Below, piece by piece: positions 35,781 through 47,121 of a DNA stretch of 64,000 nucleotides (position 1 is the first letter of the stretch; every line of letters starts with the position of its first letter). Below the pieces are notes generated by a model, which saw nothing but the letters and a program-made list of their open reading frames with translations, was not told where the DNA came from and searched no databases. Origin of the DNA: Muscardinus avellanarius (lineage: Eukaryota; Chordata; Mammalia; Rodentia; Gliridae); the NCBI GenBank assembly GCA_963383645.1, contig OY726566.1, positions 91,572,029 through 91,636,028 on the forward strand, in the 5' to 3' direction. The position numbers and the translations under genes were made by a program.

Positions 35781-36084
35781 ATGGGTAAGGCATTTTTGTT
35801 GGGAATGATGACAAGGTCTGCGTATAGAGGTGGCCAAGGAACATCTTGTCACAACAATCTCTAGTGGCCTCGAGTGGATCCGGGTGACCTCAGCTCACAG
35901 GGAAATCAGCATCATGAGGAGATTTCACTCTATAGATTAATTCTACACACAAGCCCAGAGATACAATTTAAGAATGATTCTGCTCACTTCAAACTATTTA
36001 GAATTCTTATTTTTAAAACAGAAAGCACGACCGCCACTGATTAAAAATAAGAACGAGAGCAAGAGGCAGCCTCCACCGTACCCG
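35781..36084. other. Unannotated sequence
   Basis: No feature is recognised in this stretch. Confidence 0.3.
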
Positions 36085-36540
36085 CCCCCCCCCCACTTTA
36101 GCAAATTACTTTCTTGATTATTCTTCCTTTATAACCCGTCTTCAGAAATACGGAGCACAAGTCACTTAAAGGTTAGCAGCTTTTGTATGATGCCAAAGTT
36201 ATAGACTGATGGGAAGTTTGGAAGGCTGGGAAATTAATCAGAGACAGACAGCCTCCTAATTAAGATAATTGGGAAGACTAATTTGCAATTATAGGTTTTG
36301 TCTCCTCGAACTCGGAGAGGCCTCTGACTTGTGTCAGAGATGGAGACGCACTTGGGACAGTCACGCGCTGAGCCAGCAGCGCACTCTGAGGTGCCCGGTG
36401 GCCCTGCCTCAGGTAGACCGCGTCCTCGCACCGAGGAGTCCTCTTGGCTCTTTGCTCCCTCGGAACTCCTCCTGTCTCCACCCACCAACACCCCTTCAGT
36501 CGTATTTGGTACCGCGACACTTTCACCCTGACTAGCCATG
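36085..36540. promoter_or_regulatory. Candidate regulatory element: TAAT cluster beside CpG-rich block
   Basis: Repeat-free DNA from 36100 to 36300 carries several homeodomain-type cores ('gaaattaatcagag', 'cctcctaattaagataattg', 'gactaatttgcaattat'). It passes directly into a block (36305-36530) with roughly 15 CpGs, for example 'gtcacgcgctgag', 'agaccgcgtcctcgcaccg' and 'ggtaccgcgacac'. The combination suggests an enhancer or a weak promoter. I see no clear TATA box, exon or splice site. No conservation data are available. Confidence 0.3.
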
Positions 36541-36770
36541 GGTCAGGACACCAAACCTTATGTGACTTGGTGGTGCCTCATTTTCCAAATTATTCTTTCC
36601 AGATCTTTATTTCAATCTTAATGAAACAATACAAAAGATAAGGGACAGTCAATCTCAGCTGGGCAAGAAAGCTAATTCCTATTTGAGTGTGAATAACCAT
36701 TTTTCACAGAGGTGTTAGGCATTATAGGGAAGCATTTGAAAAGGGTAGCTTGGTAACTCACATGGATGAA

Positions 36771-36773
<3 letters not shown>
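36541..36773. other. Unannotated sequence
   Basis: No feature is recognised here. Confidence 0.3.

Positions 36774-36827
<54 letters not shown>
36774..36827. repeat. (TG)n microsatellite
   Basis: About 27 perfect TG units, the longest pure TG run in the window, directly adjoining an antisense SINE. Confidence 0.97.
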
Positions 36828-36828
<1 letters not shown>

Positions 36829-37030
36829 TGCTGGGAATTGAAACTAGGGGTATTCTATTTCTGAGCTACTTTCCCACTCCTATTCTATTTTTTATTTGGA
36901 AACAGGGTCTTGCTAAGTTGCTGAAAGCCTTGCTAAATTGCAGAGGCTGGTGCTGAACCTGCAATCCTCCTGTCTCTGCCTCCCAAGTACTGGGATTATA
37001 GACATGCACCATTCACCTGGCAGGTGAATT
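36828..37030 (-). mobile_element. B1-dID-type SINE
   Basis: 'ggtgctgggaattgaaacta', 'ggaaacagggtcttgctaag', 'gtctctgcctcccaagtact' and 'catgcaccattcacctggc' are present in antisense order. Its B1 end supplies part of the target site for the next SINE. Confidence 0.92.
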
Positions 37031-37264
37031 TTTTCTTTTTCTTTTTTTTTTTTTTGGTGCTACTGAGGGTGGAACCCAGAACCCAGAGCCTTTCTACCTC
37101 TGGGCTATACTCCCAGACCTATTTTATACTTTATTTGGAAACAGGGTCTCACTAAGTTGTTCAGAGCCTCACTAAGTAGCTGAGGCTGGCTTTGAACCTG
37201 TGCAATCCTCCTGTCTCAGCCTCCTAACTGCAGGGATTACAAGCGTGCGCCACCACGCCCGACT
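37031..37264 (-). mobile_element. B1-dID-type SINE with perfect 14-bp target duplication
   Basis: A T-rich tail is followed by 'ggtgctactgagggtggaac', 'gggctatactcccagaccta', 'gaggctggctttgaacctgt' and 'gcgccaccacgcccgact'. CTGGCAGGTGAATT lies at 37017-37030 and 37265-37278, an intact target duplication. Confidence 0.97.
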
Positions 37265-37278
37265 CTGGCAGGTGAATT

Positions 37279-37889
37279 CTATGGAGGAATTTCAAAGGAG
37301 GATTTTCTCCATCTCTTGGGTTTTTTGTATTTATTCAACAAACATTTTAAGTGTTTCTTCCCAGTGTCAGAAATTGTAGCAGGTGTTGGGGTTATAAATA
37401 TTATGTCTTTAAAGAAGATCACCATAAGTGTGGGAGAGAGTGGTAATGCATTGGATTAAGCTATAATGAGGGTGTAACCGTGAATGTGCATCCGGACTTT
37501 CACTGCATGAGATAGTTACTGTCCTGGTTTCTGAGCTAGTTGGAATCAGGACTTTCAATGACCACACCAGCCTCCTGCTCTATAACCTACAAGAGAACAG
37601 AGACCCGGGATAAAACCCAAGTGCCTAAGATAGACAATCACAACCAACAGAACACACTAGTAAGAAATACATTTGGACAGAGTGACCAGAGCCCTTGCGT
37701 GTGAGCATGGTGGGTGTGAGGATCTGTCCCATAGAGGCGAGGACTGTCCATGCATCTCCAAGGATGTGCTTGATCCTCCTGGCCACCCCTGCTCCGGCAA
37801 CCAAGCTCCCTCTCTGCTGGCGGTGTATTTTGCTTTCTACTGAATCATTCCACCAACACCAACTTCCTCCTGGCTGATGTTCCAATTCT
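37279..37889. other. Mostly unannotated sequence
   Basis: 37325-37400 ('ttattcaacaaacattttaa', 'gcaggtgttggggttataa') resembles a common old mammalian repeat end. The rest is unrecognised. Confidence 0.35.
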
Positions 37890-38885
37890 TTCCACCAAAT
37901 GTCCTCAAAGAGTTGTCCAGATCTAACATCTCCAATTTCTCTTTCCCCACTTTCTCAAACTCACTTCAATCAGCTCTCATCCCAATCTTGCCTCCAAACT
38001 TGCTTATGTAGTGCTCATCTGTGGCCTGCATGCTGTTAAGGCAGTGATCAGCAATCCGGCCTCATGGTGTCTACACTGCAGCAGCGTTTGACGCACACAG
38101 CTTGATACAGCTTCCCCACCTGTATGGGCCCAGCAGGTGGATCCACTGTCCAGGGCTTGGTTCTTGGCTTTTTAAAATTTCTCTTTGTATATGTACTTGC
38201 TTGGAGATCTAAATATTACCTGCATATCTAGCCATTTTAAATCTCCAATTGGATCTCTCTTCTGAACCTGAGCCTCAAATCCAGCTGCCATTCAATACCA
38301 CCCCTGTCTTGTCTATTAGACATGTCTAGAGTGGTTGGAATGGAATTTTGTACATGGTCTGCTTTTCAATTTCTCTCACTCACATCTTGGAGTCCTCCTT
38401 GATCTCTTTCTTTTTCTCACATCTGGACTTTCATTGCATGAGATATTTAATGTCCAATCCATCCTGATACCCTATTGGCTCCATGTCCAAAACATATCCA
38501 GGACCAGGCCATTTCTCATTGCCTGGTTGCTACCACCATGGTGTGAGTCACTCTTCTTTTTCTCCCAAAGATTGGCGATGCCCTCTAAGATAAGATTCTA
38601 TTCACAATGTCAGCCAATGCTCTCCTCTAAAAACAATGGTCAAACTATGTGGCTCCTTTAATCAGAATCCTGCCGTGTGTCCCCACTGTCCAAGTTAAAG
38701 CCAGATGACCTACAGGAACTTACCTGAGTTCCATGTCCTCCCTGGCCTATTCCCACCGTGTCTTCCATTCATACCTTCTTTACCCCAGACACACTACTCC
38801 TGCTTCTGACCTACTGCTATTGCTCCACACTTTCTATAAAAGTCCAGGTAGCAAAGAATTTTGGCTTTGCTCTCATAAGGTGTGT
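37890..38885 (+). mobile_element. L2 LINE, long 3' part
   Basis: 'ctgaacctgagcctcaaatc', 'ccaatccatcctgatacc', 'tgcctggttgctaccaccat' and 'atcagaatcctgccgtgtgt' follow L2 order over about 1 kb. No intact ORF2 remains. Confidence 0.7.
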
Positions 38886-39082
38886 CCCAGCAACTCAACT
38901 GTGGAGCAAAACAGTCACAGAAAATATGTAATCAAACGAACATGGCTGTGCTCCAATACGATGTTAGTTATGAACATTGAAATTTGAATGTCATGTGTCA
39001 TGAAATTTATCTTTCTCTTGATTTTTCCCCCACCACTTAAAAATAAAAGAAGACAGTCTTAGCTGGTGTGTCATTTGTATTA

Positions 39083-39423
39083 GTTAGCTTTCTGATATGG
39101 TAACAAAATGCCTGAGATATTCAACTAATAAAGAGAGAAAGTTTATTCTGGCTCACAGCTTTGGAAGTTCTAGTCCAGGATCAGATGGTCCTGTTGCTTA
39201 TGTCATGATGGAAGTGTGAGGTGGAGCAATATATTTTTCCGGGAAGCAACAGAGAGAAAGAGGAGGAGCCAGCATTTTCCCCCTCACACATGTTCCCAAT
39301 GAATTAAAAAGTTCCTACTAGGCCCTGCCTCTTAAAGGTTCCACCTTCCAGAGGTGTCACTCTGAGGACCAGACCTTTAACACATGGGCCTTTGGGGACG
39401 TTTCAACATCCAAATGACAACAG
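39083..39423 (-). mobile_element. MaLR-type LTR
   Basis: 'gttagctttctgatatggta', 'gaaagtttattctggctcac', 'ctactaggccctgcctctta' and 'acatgggcctttggggacg' match the LTR at 22398-22803 in order and orientation. A solitary LTR without viral genes. Confidence 0.78.
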
Positions 39424-39819
39424 TCATCTACAATGAGTGGCAGATCAGACCTGGGCTGTGGTTTGCTGCTGCCTGCTCTATTCCATGCAGGATGCTCTTA
39501 CTGCAGATGTTTGCTTGAGTTCTCTGTTATCTGGGTCTCCTCTCCTTCCCCTTATGGGCCCCTATAGCTGGGACAGGATGCCCCTGGAGCCAGGAAGCCA
39601 GAAGTGGAGGTGGGGCAGACTCCAGATGTCACGAGAGGACCAGCATTCTCCTGCCTCCCTAGCCTCCACTCCAAGACCCAGCTACTTAAATACCTTCACT
39701 TCCTTTCTCAGGTGCCACTCTGCTGACCGATCGGCCTCTCCCCTGATGATATCAGTCAGCAGTCAGATGTACTCAGGTAATGAGTACATCTTTATGAAAA
39801 CGAGGATGCCATGAATCCC
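39424..39819. other. Unannotated sequence
   Basis: Open frame 39437-39814 (125 codons, plus strand) resembles no known protein. No repeat is recognised. Confidence 0.35.
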
Positions 39820-40060
39820 CCGAAAGGCATTATAAAAGGCTTCCTGGAAGAGGCGACATCTGAACTAAGAATGTAGTGGAAAGTCCTGAGATGGAGAAGG
39901 GGTAAAGGGTGAGCAGTACAGGAACTATGACTTTGGGTTCAAGGAAGGGCAAGGCATGGAGACTGGAACTTGGTCAGTGCGGTCTGCGGAGGAATAAGGG
40001 GGCAGAGGCTGGAGGAGTCGGCAGTCATGGGAGATGGCATGGCTATGAACGAGTATGGGC
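39820..40060 (+). mobile_element. Ancient interspersed repeat, family not named (copy 2)
   Basis: 'ggcttcctggaagaggcgac', 'gacatctgaactaagaatg' and 'gtcagtgcggtctgcggagg' follow the same order as the start of the copy at 31236. Confidence 0.45.
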
Positions 40061-40171
40061 ACTAGCTGCAGATTCTTTGGATTTGGGAGGCAGCTTTCTT
40101 GTGTTTTAAGGCTGGATGGATCCTGTCATATTGTGTCCAGCAGCTTTTCAAAAACCCAAGATCATTCTTCA

Positions 40172-40300
40172 TACTTTGTAGGGGTGCACATCTGTTAGCC
40201 CAGTACTTGGGAGGCTGAGACAGCATTACAGGTTCAAGGACAGCTTCAGCAAATAGTGAGACTCTTAGCAACCTAAAAGGACCCTGTTTCAAAATAAAAA
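40172..40300 (+). mobile_element. B1-type SINE, tail-less
   Basis: 'ggggtgcacatctgttagcc', 'cagtacttgggaggctgaga' and 'ggaccctgtttcaaaataaa' form a B1 head without the ID-like tail. Confidence 0.85.
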
Positions 40301-40515
40301 TATTATCTGGGCATGGTGGCCTGTGTTTGCATCACTCAGCCCTGCAAGATGGGCTGAGGCAGGAGGAACACAGATTCAAGGACAGCCTTAGCAGCCTAGT
40401 GAGGCCCTCTGAAACTTAGTGAGACCTGCTCAAAATAAAAATAAAACAGGGCTGGGGTCCATAACTCGGAGGTAGAATGCCCTTGCGTTCAATCCCCAGT
40501 ACCACACACCCCCAT
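40301..40515 (+). mobile_element. B1-dID-type SINE
   Basis: 'tatctgggcatggtggcctg', 'ctgaggcaggaggaacacag', 'gggctggggtccataactcg' and 'gcgttcaatccccagtacca' form a complete element in tandem with the previous one. Confidence 0.92.
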
Positions 40516-40878
40516 ACAAAATTACAGCAAAACTGCCCCACCATGAACAAATGATCAGCAGGAGCTCTGGGGTGCCTGACCAGGGTACCCTGGATGGCCG
40601 CATCTCCTGGAGGCCCCTCAGGATGACAGATCACACCAGCCACTCATGGCCACCAGACCCGTGTGTGGACAAGCACAGGGCGAGATTCAGAGCTGCAGAA
40701 CACATGCGGGCGCAGATGCCTCTGGGTACTCCTTCCCTCCCTGCCTGGGTGGACAGCAGGCCTTGGAGGGCTGAGTGATAACTGGGTGAGAAGCCTCAGG
40801 CCAGGGGAGAAGAGAGCCAAAACAGGGAGGGCTCTGCAAGATGCAGTGTCGGGAGGAGCCAGACTTTGGAAGAAAGTG
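40516..40878. other. Unannotated GC-rich unique sequence
   Basis: No repeat or exon is recognised. It leads directly into the 26-bp minisatellite. Confidence 0.35.
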
Positions 40879-41024
40879 CGAGGACTTCTGGGAGGAGAGC
40901 TGAGGGAGGACTTCCAGGAGGATAGATGAGGGAGGACTTTCTGGAGGAGAGATGAGGGAGGATTGCTGGGAGAAGAGATGAGGGAGGGCTTATGGGAGGA
41001 GAGCTGAGGGAGGACTTCCGGGAG
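40879..41024. repeat. 26-bp minisatellite, five full units plus a partial
   Basis: Units start at 40879, 40905, 40931, 40957 and 40983, with a partial unit at 41009. The shared pattern is GGAGGACTT..GGGAGGAGAG.TGAG. All units are exactly 26 bp, purine-rich and differ by point changes only. The stop-free minus frames across it (40644-41081 and 40796-41176) are artefacts of the repeat. Confidence 0.95.
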
Positions 41025-41679
41025 GTGATGCCATTTTCTGCTTCTCTTAGTGGTGGAAGGATAGGGGGAAGGAGGTTCCACCTCCAGAGCATCAACGCCG
41101 GCAATTTGCTAAGGGCACAAACAGCCTTCTGTGCACAGTAAGCCAGGCCTGAGCAGATGTTGTCAAATGTGTCCATTTTGTCCTATAATCTTTAAATAAT
41201 CTTTTCATAAAGTACCATCTGAGGGAAAGACCTAATCCATCCTCCCCCAGGAGGAGGGGAATTATCTTTCTGATGATAGAAAATAATCCTTTTAGGTGAC
41301 ATGAAACCGACTCTCAGGCCAAATCCCTTTTCTTCTGCCCCCGCAGGTGCCGTCGTTACAGTTAAGAACCGCATTTAAAAACTAAGCGGGAAGGCTGGAG
41401 AGGTTATTCTGAGCCTCCGATGGCATGGTGTTGGAACCCAATTCTCCTAAAATGACAGTGTGGGGTTTCTGGTTGGTGTGCGGCTCCCAGTTAGAGGGGA
41501 GCCCCAACTTCCTAGGCAGGAGTGCCCTGGAAGTCGTGCCCCAAAGGCCTGCGGGACTGGGAGAGGTTAGGAGGAAGAGCAATTAAAGACAGCTGGTGGG
41601 GGGAGAGCTTGAATTAGAGCATTTAGGAGGAGTGGAGCGACTCTGCTCACTAACATTGGCTCTGAGGGATAATCAGCCC
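41025..41679. other. Unannotated unique sequence
   Basis: No feature is recognised in this stretch. Confidence 0.3.
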
Positions 41680-41820
41680 AGTTGGGAGAGAACACTGAGT
41701 TTAAAAACGGGTCTTTGCGTTCCAGTTCTAACTTTGCCACTTACTAATTGTGTGGTTTTAGACCTCCCCTTCTTCTTCTTTTAGAACGTGTAAAATGGGA
41801 GCGACATTGGTAAAGCCCTT
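41680..41820 (+). mobile_element. MIR SINE fragment
   Basis: 'tccagttctaactttgccac', 'ttactaattgtgtggtttta' and 'gtgtaaaatgggagcgacat' give the MIR sense order. Confidence 0.8.
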
Positions 41821-41922
41821 TGGGTGGGAGAACTGGTGAGGACAGAAGCTAAATGGGTGCATGGGCTTTCTAAATCCCAGGATTCTCTTTATGGTATAGC
41901 GGCTGAGTGCCCACTTTGTAAG

Positions 41923-41927
<5 letters not shown>

Positions 41928-41960
<33 letters not shown>

Positions 41961-42360
41961 GACAGAATTGTTCATGAGGTTAAATCATCATCTGCACTCT
42001 TTTTCCTGGTCAGAGCATATAAACCCTATAAACCCTATTTATTTTTTAAAATATACTTGGTATGTTTCTCTCAGGGTCACCCCACTGCATCCCCTTCCCT
42101 GTATGTGTCATGGAGCTTGGTATTGATAATTGCATATATGTACATAGCATTATTTGAACTGTAGCCTGCTTCAAATCTCCTCCCCCTTTTCCCCTTAACC
42201 CCCTCCATCACTCCACTGGAATCTCTCCTCCTTTATCTGAAGTCTCTTTTGCTACCCATATTTTCTCTTAACTTCCACTATGAGAGAAAACACATGACTG
42301 TTCATGTTCGGAGACTGGCTACTTTTCACTTAGTACTGGTAGAAATCTCCTCAGTAAGAC
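41928..42360 (-). mobile_element. Young L1, 3' end (5'-truncated)
   Basis: A 31-base T run (the antisense poly(A) tail) is followed by antisense 3' UTR. 'gagagaaaacacatgactgt' and 'gagactggctacttttcact' then match the ORF2 end also seen at 48180-48240. It is cut short at the right and is dead. Confidence 0.75.
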
Positions 42361-42649
42361 TCCCAAAGCTTATGCAAACCATTGCCCCAGCTTGTAACAT
42401 CATTAGCCCACTTACGATGCTCTCTCCTTACAGTGAACACCATCTCTTCTTTCCATCTGCTTCCTGGAGCAAATTTATTGAGCACACATTACCTAATTAG
42501 GCACATGTGACATGCTGGAGACGCAAATAGGAAAGGCTGGGTGAGTCCTTGAGGAACACACAGATTTGTGGAGGAGACAATTCTGTGCTCCCTAGGTTGA
42601 TAAAATACCACATGGTAAGTCTTGGATAGAAGTTTTCACCAAGTGTCAA
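42361..42649. other. Unannotated sequence
   Basis: No confident call. Part of it may continue the L1 to the left. Confidence 0.3.
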
Positions 42650-42772
42650 AGGATGAAAGAAGGCCAGGATGAAAGAAGGCTTATACTTAGAGCTATTTTG
42701 CTTTGTACCTAAGAAGGGCAGGAGGATTCAGGACAGTTGGCGGAGCGTGATGGGGACTGAGATAACTGGAGA

Positions 42773-42812
<40 letters not shown>

Positions 42813-43330
42813 TGCACGTGTGTTTGGGATGCGGTAGGGGGTGGCAGGTGGAAGGGCATTCCAGGGCAAGGAAGCACTGGGTGCAACCCCACCTTGGGGC
42901 TGTTGCCCTGATTCTGGATGGCTGGATGGGATGACAGCTCAGAAAGTGTTAGGAGAGATGCTCTCTCAGGTTGTTGGCTGGCTGGAGCCAGAACACAAGG
43001 TATCCCATGGCCTGAAAGGAGTTAAACTTGATCCTGCCGCTTCTTTGAAATCCTTCTAAACAAGCGAGTGACATGATCAGATTTTAGAGAGATAATTCTG
43101 GTGGCAGTGTGCAGCAATATGGGGGGCGGGCTGGAGACAGGAGCCCTGTTCTGCAAAGATTGTGATAATCCAGGCAAGGGATGATGAGGGTCTGGATGAG
43201 GGCAGGTGCGTGGGAATGAGGATGAGTTGGATTAGAGAGAGATTTAAGGAAGACAATCAGCCTGGATACTGATTGAGGGTAGGGGTGGCACTGCCCTGAG
43301 GCTTCTGGTTTGGGGAGGGGTGCCTGATGG
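42650..43330 (+). mobile_element. Ancient interspersed repeat, family not named (copy 3)
   Basis: 'gtggaagggcattccagggc', 'gcgagtgacatgatcagatt', 'gataattctggtggcagtgt' and 'gataatccaggcaagggatg' are characteristic phrases of the same old repeat as at 31236. A TG run (42775-42811) interrupts it. Confidence 0.6.
42775..42811. repeat. (TG)n microsatellite
   Basis: About 18 TG units inside the ancient repeat. Confidence 0.95.
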
Positions 43331-43589
43331 CAATGTTAATCAGGGATCAGAGCAGGAGGAGGAGGTGGAGGCAAGAGGAGAGGACAGAACCATGATTTCT
43401 GCTTGGGATCTAGTGAATTTGAGGCTGTCCAGAAAGAAGGGTTGATCCTGTGAGGCTGGGTCTGGAGACAGTGTGGAAGGTTGTGCACAAGGTCTCTCTT
43501 CTCACAGCGTGTTATTCCCAATGAGGGGAAATAATGAACAAATTAGGAAATAGAAGTAAAAATAAAACAGGACAACATCTCATCTACCT

Positions 43590-43870
43590 TAGGGGTTCAG
43601 GAAAGGCATTTCTTAAGGAGGTAACATTTGAATAAAATGGCAAAGAGCTGGCCACGTGAAAACCTCAGGGAAAAGTGTTCCAGGCAGAGGGAACAACAGC
43701 ACAGGTGAAGGCTTTGAGGTGAGAACAAGCTTGGCGTGTTTGAAGATGAAGAAGAAGGTCAGAGTGTCTAGTGTGTGGTGGGCAGGGGAGGGGGTGAGAG
43801 AAATAGTCAAGGAATCGGCTAGAGAAATGGTCAGAGATTAGATCACACTGTGGAGTGTATCACCGAGATT
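43590..43870 (+). mobile_element. Ancient interspersed repeat, family not named (copy 4)
   Basis: 'gttccaggcagagggaacaa', 'gtgaaggctttgaggtgaga' and 'acaagcttggcgtgtttgaa' are the best preserved part of this family here. Confidence 0.65.
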
Positions 43871-46822
43871 AGGCTAAAGTGTAAAGTAACAAATAACCCT
43901 TAGATGTTTATAGAATAAAATAAAGAAGCTTATGTATCACTCATGTTACATGCCCACCCTGGATCCCTGGTACATTTCTACTTCAAGACTCAGGTAGATG
44001 GAATAGCTCCTACCTGGGACATTTCTGGTGGCCTGCAAGGGGGGAAAGAGAAGGTTGAAGGCTATGTCATGGCGTTAAAGCTTCTGCATGGAAGATGCTG
44101 TGCCATTTCTATTGGCCAAAGTGAATTCTCTAAAGCAAATGGGATGTCATTGGGATGGGGATACATCCTCCCACAGTGAGTAACTTCAGCTACTAAGATG
44201 AGCAACACAGTCCACCACATGGGGTACAACAAGGAGACTAGATTCTGTTCAAAGTGCTACAGGAAGCCATTAGGAGTTTTCTTCTTTTTTCTTAACAGAG
44301 GGGTATAAATGCTGGTTGTCAATGTAGGTTACAAAACTGATCAAGAGTGCAAAGAAAATAGATTTTAAAAATTAGGTAATTTAGAAAAGTAAGTCTCAGA
44401 TACTGAGCCCATGGCAAGAGTTCTATTAGGATAGATCGTTGAAAATACCAGCAGGCCCTCCACAGGGGCACTGGCTGGGTGGCTCGGCCTCCTTGGTTCT
44501 CCATTTGTCCAGGGTATCAGGAACTCTTGGATGGTCTTTGGACAGGAGACTCTAAAATGCTTCTTGATGAGTTTCCTAGAGAAAGATGTGTTAGATAAAA
44601 ATTCGAAAAAATAGAAAGTAGCACCTAATTGCTAAGAGGGTGGACCCCAAGCTCCAATTCAGAAACAATGGTGGCTTATGTTTTTCTCCTTCTTTTCATA
44701 CCAACCATTTTAATAAGGGGGTGGGGGAGTCAATTCCAGGTCATCAATCTTCTTTCTTTCCTCTGTAGAAGGACAAGAGGTAAGACAAGATGGTGGGGAT
44801 TGCTCCCAAGAGAGTGGGTCCTGGAGAGTATGCCTTTGACATGTGTTAGAGAAAAGAGGAATCTAATCTGTGTCTGTCAGTGTTATATAGACCAGAGAGC
44901 AGACTCCAGCCATGTGAAGGTAGGCTGGCCCTGTTGACAAGGAGCCCAGTCAAACTATCAAACAGACTCACCTGGATAGAGCTGCCTCCTCTGTGGGGTA
45001 AGGGTGAGTTAGGAACTTTCCTTTCCTTATCTGCCTTCTACTGTTACCTTATCCAACTATTCCAGAAGAGGGAATGTAGAAAGCCAGCCAGAGAGAGAAC
45101 GTGGGACTTCTGGTTTTTCTCCTGCCAAAGCTCCACCTGGTGGTGGGTGGCTCCATTTGTGATTCAGTGCCTGTTTGAAATATGCCAGAGGGTTCTAGAA
45201 GTCAGAAGAAACACAATCTTGATCTCCAGGATAATTGATTCGCCCCACCTGGGGATTTTGTTTGGAACACCAAATCTTGGTTCTTGCTTGCATAAGAGAA
45301 TGTTACATCTTTTCAACTAAAATCATAATGGTATTCCAATTAGAACCTATTATTTATTTATACTTCTTTTGATCTTGTGCCCTCCCCCCAGGAGTCCAGC
45401 GCAGTCTTGTCAAAAACAAGTAAAATAGCTGTATGACCACAGGAGTGAAGTGATTTCCCAGGAGGCTTATCACAAAACAGAACCAATGAACTGTTCCTCC
45501 CACTGGCCAGTCTCCACAATGAACTTCCTTTACATATGGGAATGCAGAGAGAAGATAATTTATTATGCTGTTGGAGAAGGAGAGCAGTAATCCAGGCTTT
45601 CGGATTCATCCTGCTGCCTGGGCCTCCTTGGCTAGTGGTAGAGAATCTCAATGTGTCTGAGCATATCCCCAAGAGACATAGATAGGCTTAGGCCATTACC
45701 CATGGTGCTGGCCAGGGAGAGTCTACCTGTCAAATTGGCTGCAACAAGAGAGATAAACTCCTGGTGAGTCCTTCTGTGGAACCCTGGGGGTTTCAGTGAC
45801 AGAGTTAATTAATCAAGACACCAGCGTCAAAATTAAAGTGAGGAGGGAAAGTCAATTAGTGATTGAATAGCTAGCAAAGAGACATCTTTTAATAAAATTC
45901 CCTGTCATCTGAGCTATGCTCGCCCCCTCCTCTTGGTCACTCTCTCTCTTTTTCTAGGAACTGCTGGCGTTAGGAGGAGGAAAGGGTGGGAACTCAACTC
46001 TTTCTCTAATTTATACTCCAGGGTAGATGGGGAGAGAGAGTCCTCTGCTGTCTGCAATATGCCAGGGCCCCATGAAGCTATTTATCATTGTTCTGAATTC
46101 TTTTCAGCAGGATGTTCATTTCAATTTACAGTCACCTCTTTAGCTCCCCTTCAGCAGGATTGGCCAGGCTCCTGAGAGAAGATCTGAGCAGAGAGGGGGA
46201 GACACACACAGGAGAGGAAGGCTGGCTGGAGCTGGGCTCTCTGGGGATGTATCTGCCACCTCTCCACCCTCCACAGCTTCTTCTAACTCTATTTGCTTCT
46301 ACAGGGAGACAGGAGAGATTATGATGTTTCATAGGCTTTCCAAACCCTTGTCATGGTTAATAAAGGTCTGGCAGGAACAGGAGCTTTGATGACTCAGCAG
46401 GCTCTTGGTGCTGGGGACTAGGGGAAGGAAGGCAGGTGTAGCTACTGGTCCAGCTGCATGTGGGACACCAAGAGTCCAGGAACCAGTCTGAGGGTCCTTG
46501 CTTCCTGCACTTGTTTGACAGGCTTACTGATCCCCTGATGCCTGAGTGGACAGTGGGGCTGGTAGGAGCAAGGTTGCGGACAAGCCCCTGAGCATCCAGT
46601 AGTTAAGGTCAAGAAAGTTACAATGGAAGAGGAAGTCATGATCTGGTGACCCTGGAAGTAGACCATTAAGTCAGAGAAACAGCAATAAGATGCAAGGCAT
46701 GCTGGGGAATCTAGGAAGGCCTGCATTTCTCTGATCCTGACTAGGATCAGGATTGGCTCAGGGCTTTGGGAGGGTTTCAGCTTGAAGTGGGAGTTAGTTT
46801 TACCATTACTTTTTCTTTTTCA
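43871..46822. other. Repeat-poor unique stretch
   Basis: There is no SINE and no clear LINE across about 2.9 kb, except possibly a tail of the ancient repeat near 44240-44330 ('gctacaggaagccattagga'). A TAAT/ATTA-rich piece at about 45800-45910 ('gttaattaatcaagacacc', 'caattagtgattgaatag') is followed by a pyrimidine tract ending in AG near 45957 that resembles a splice acceptor. I find no matching exon or donor that I trust. Confidence 0.35.
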
Positions 46823-46912
46823 TTTCTTTCTTTCTTTCTTCCTTCCTTTCTTTCTTCCTTCCTTTCTTTCTTTCTTCCTTTCTTTCTTTCTTCCTTTCTT
46901 TCTTTTTTTTTT
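46823..46912. repeat. (TTTC/TTCC)n pyrimidine tract
   Basis: About 90 bases of pure C/T with alternating TTTC and TTCC blocks. It is probably the expanded A-rich tail of the antisense SINE that follows. Such tracts can form intramolecular triplex DNA. Confidence 0.95.
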
Positions 46913-47121
46913 CAGTACTGGAGAAGGAACCCAGGGGCATTCTACCTCCAGGCTACACCCCCAGCCTCTATGCCTCTATTTTTTATTCTCTATTTTGAAA
47001 CAAGGTCTCACTGAGTTGCAAAGGGCTTCACTAAGTAGCTGAACCTGTCTGAGGACCTCAGTCCCCCTGTCTCAGCCTCCCAAATGCTGAAACTACACGC
47101 ATGTGTCACTATGCCTGGCCC
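46913..47121 (-). mobile_element. B1-dID-type SINE
   Basis: 'cagtactggagaaggaaccc', 'aggctacacccccagcctc', 'gaaacaaggtctcactgagt' and 'tgtcactatgcctggcc' are all present in antisense order. Confidence 0.94.

Noticed and set aside
40644..41176. Two overlapping proline/serine-rich open frames on the minus strand
   Set aside because: Both run through the 26-bp minisatellite, whose unit lacks stop codons in these frames.
44880..45320. 146-codon open frame on the plus strand
   Set aside because: No family resemblance and no supporting context; it overlaps another unrelated frame at 44629-44937.
45933..46175. Possible exon after a pyrimidine tract ending in AG near 45957
   Set aside because: There is no convincing donor site, the reading frame matches nothing known, and pyrimidine tracts followed by AG are common by chance.
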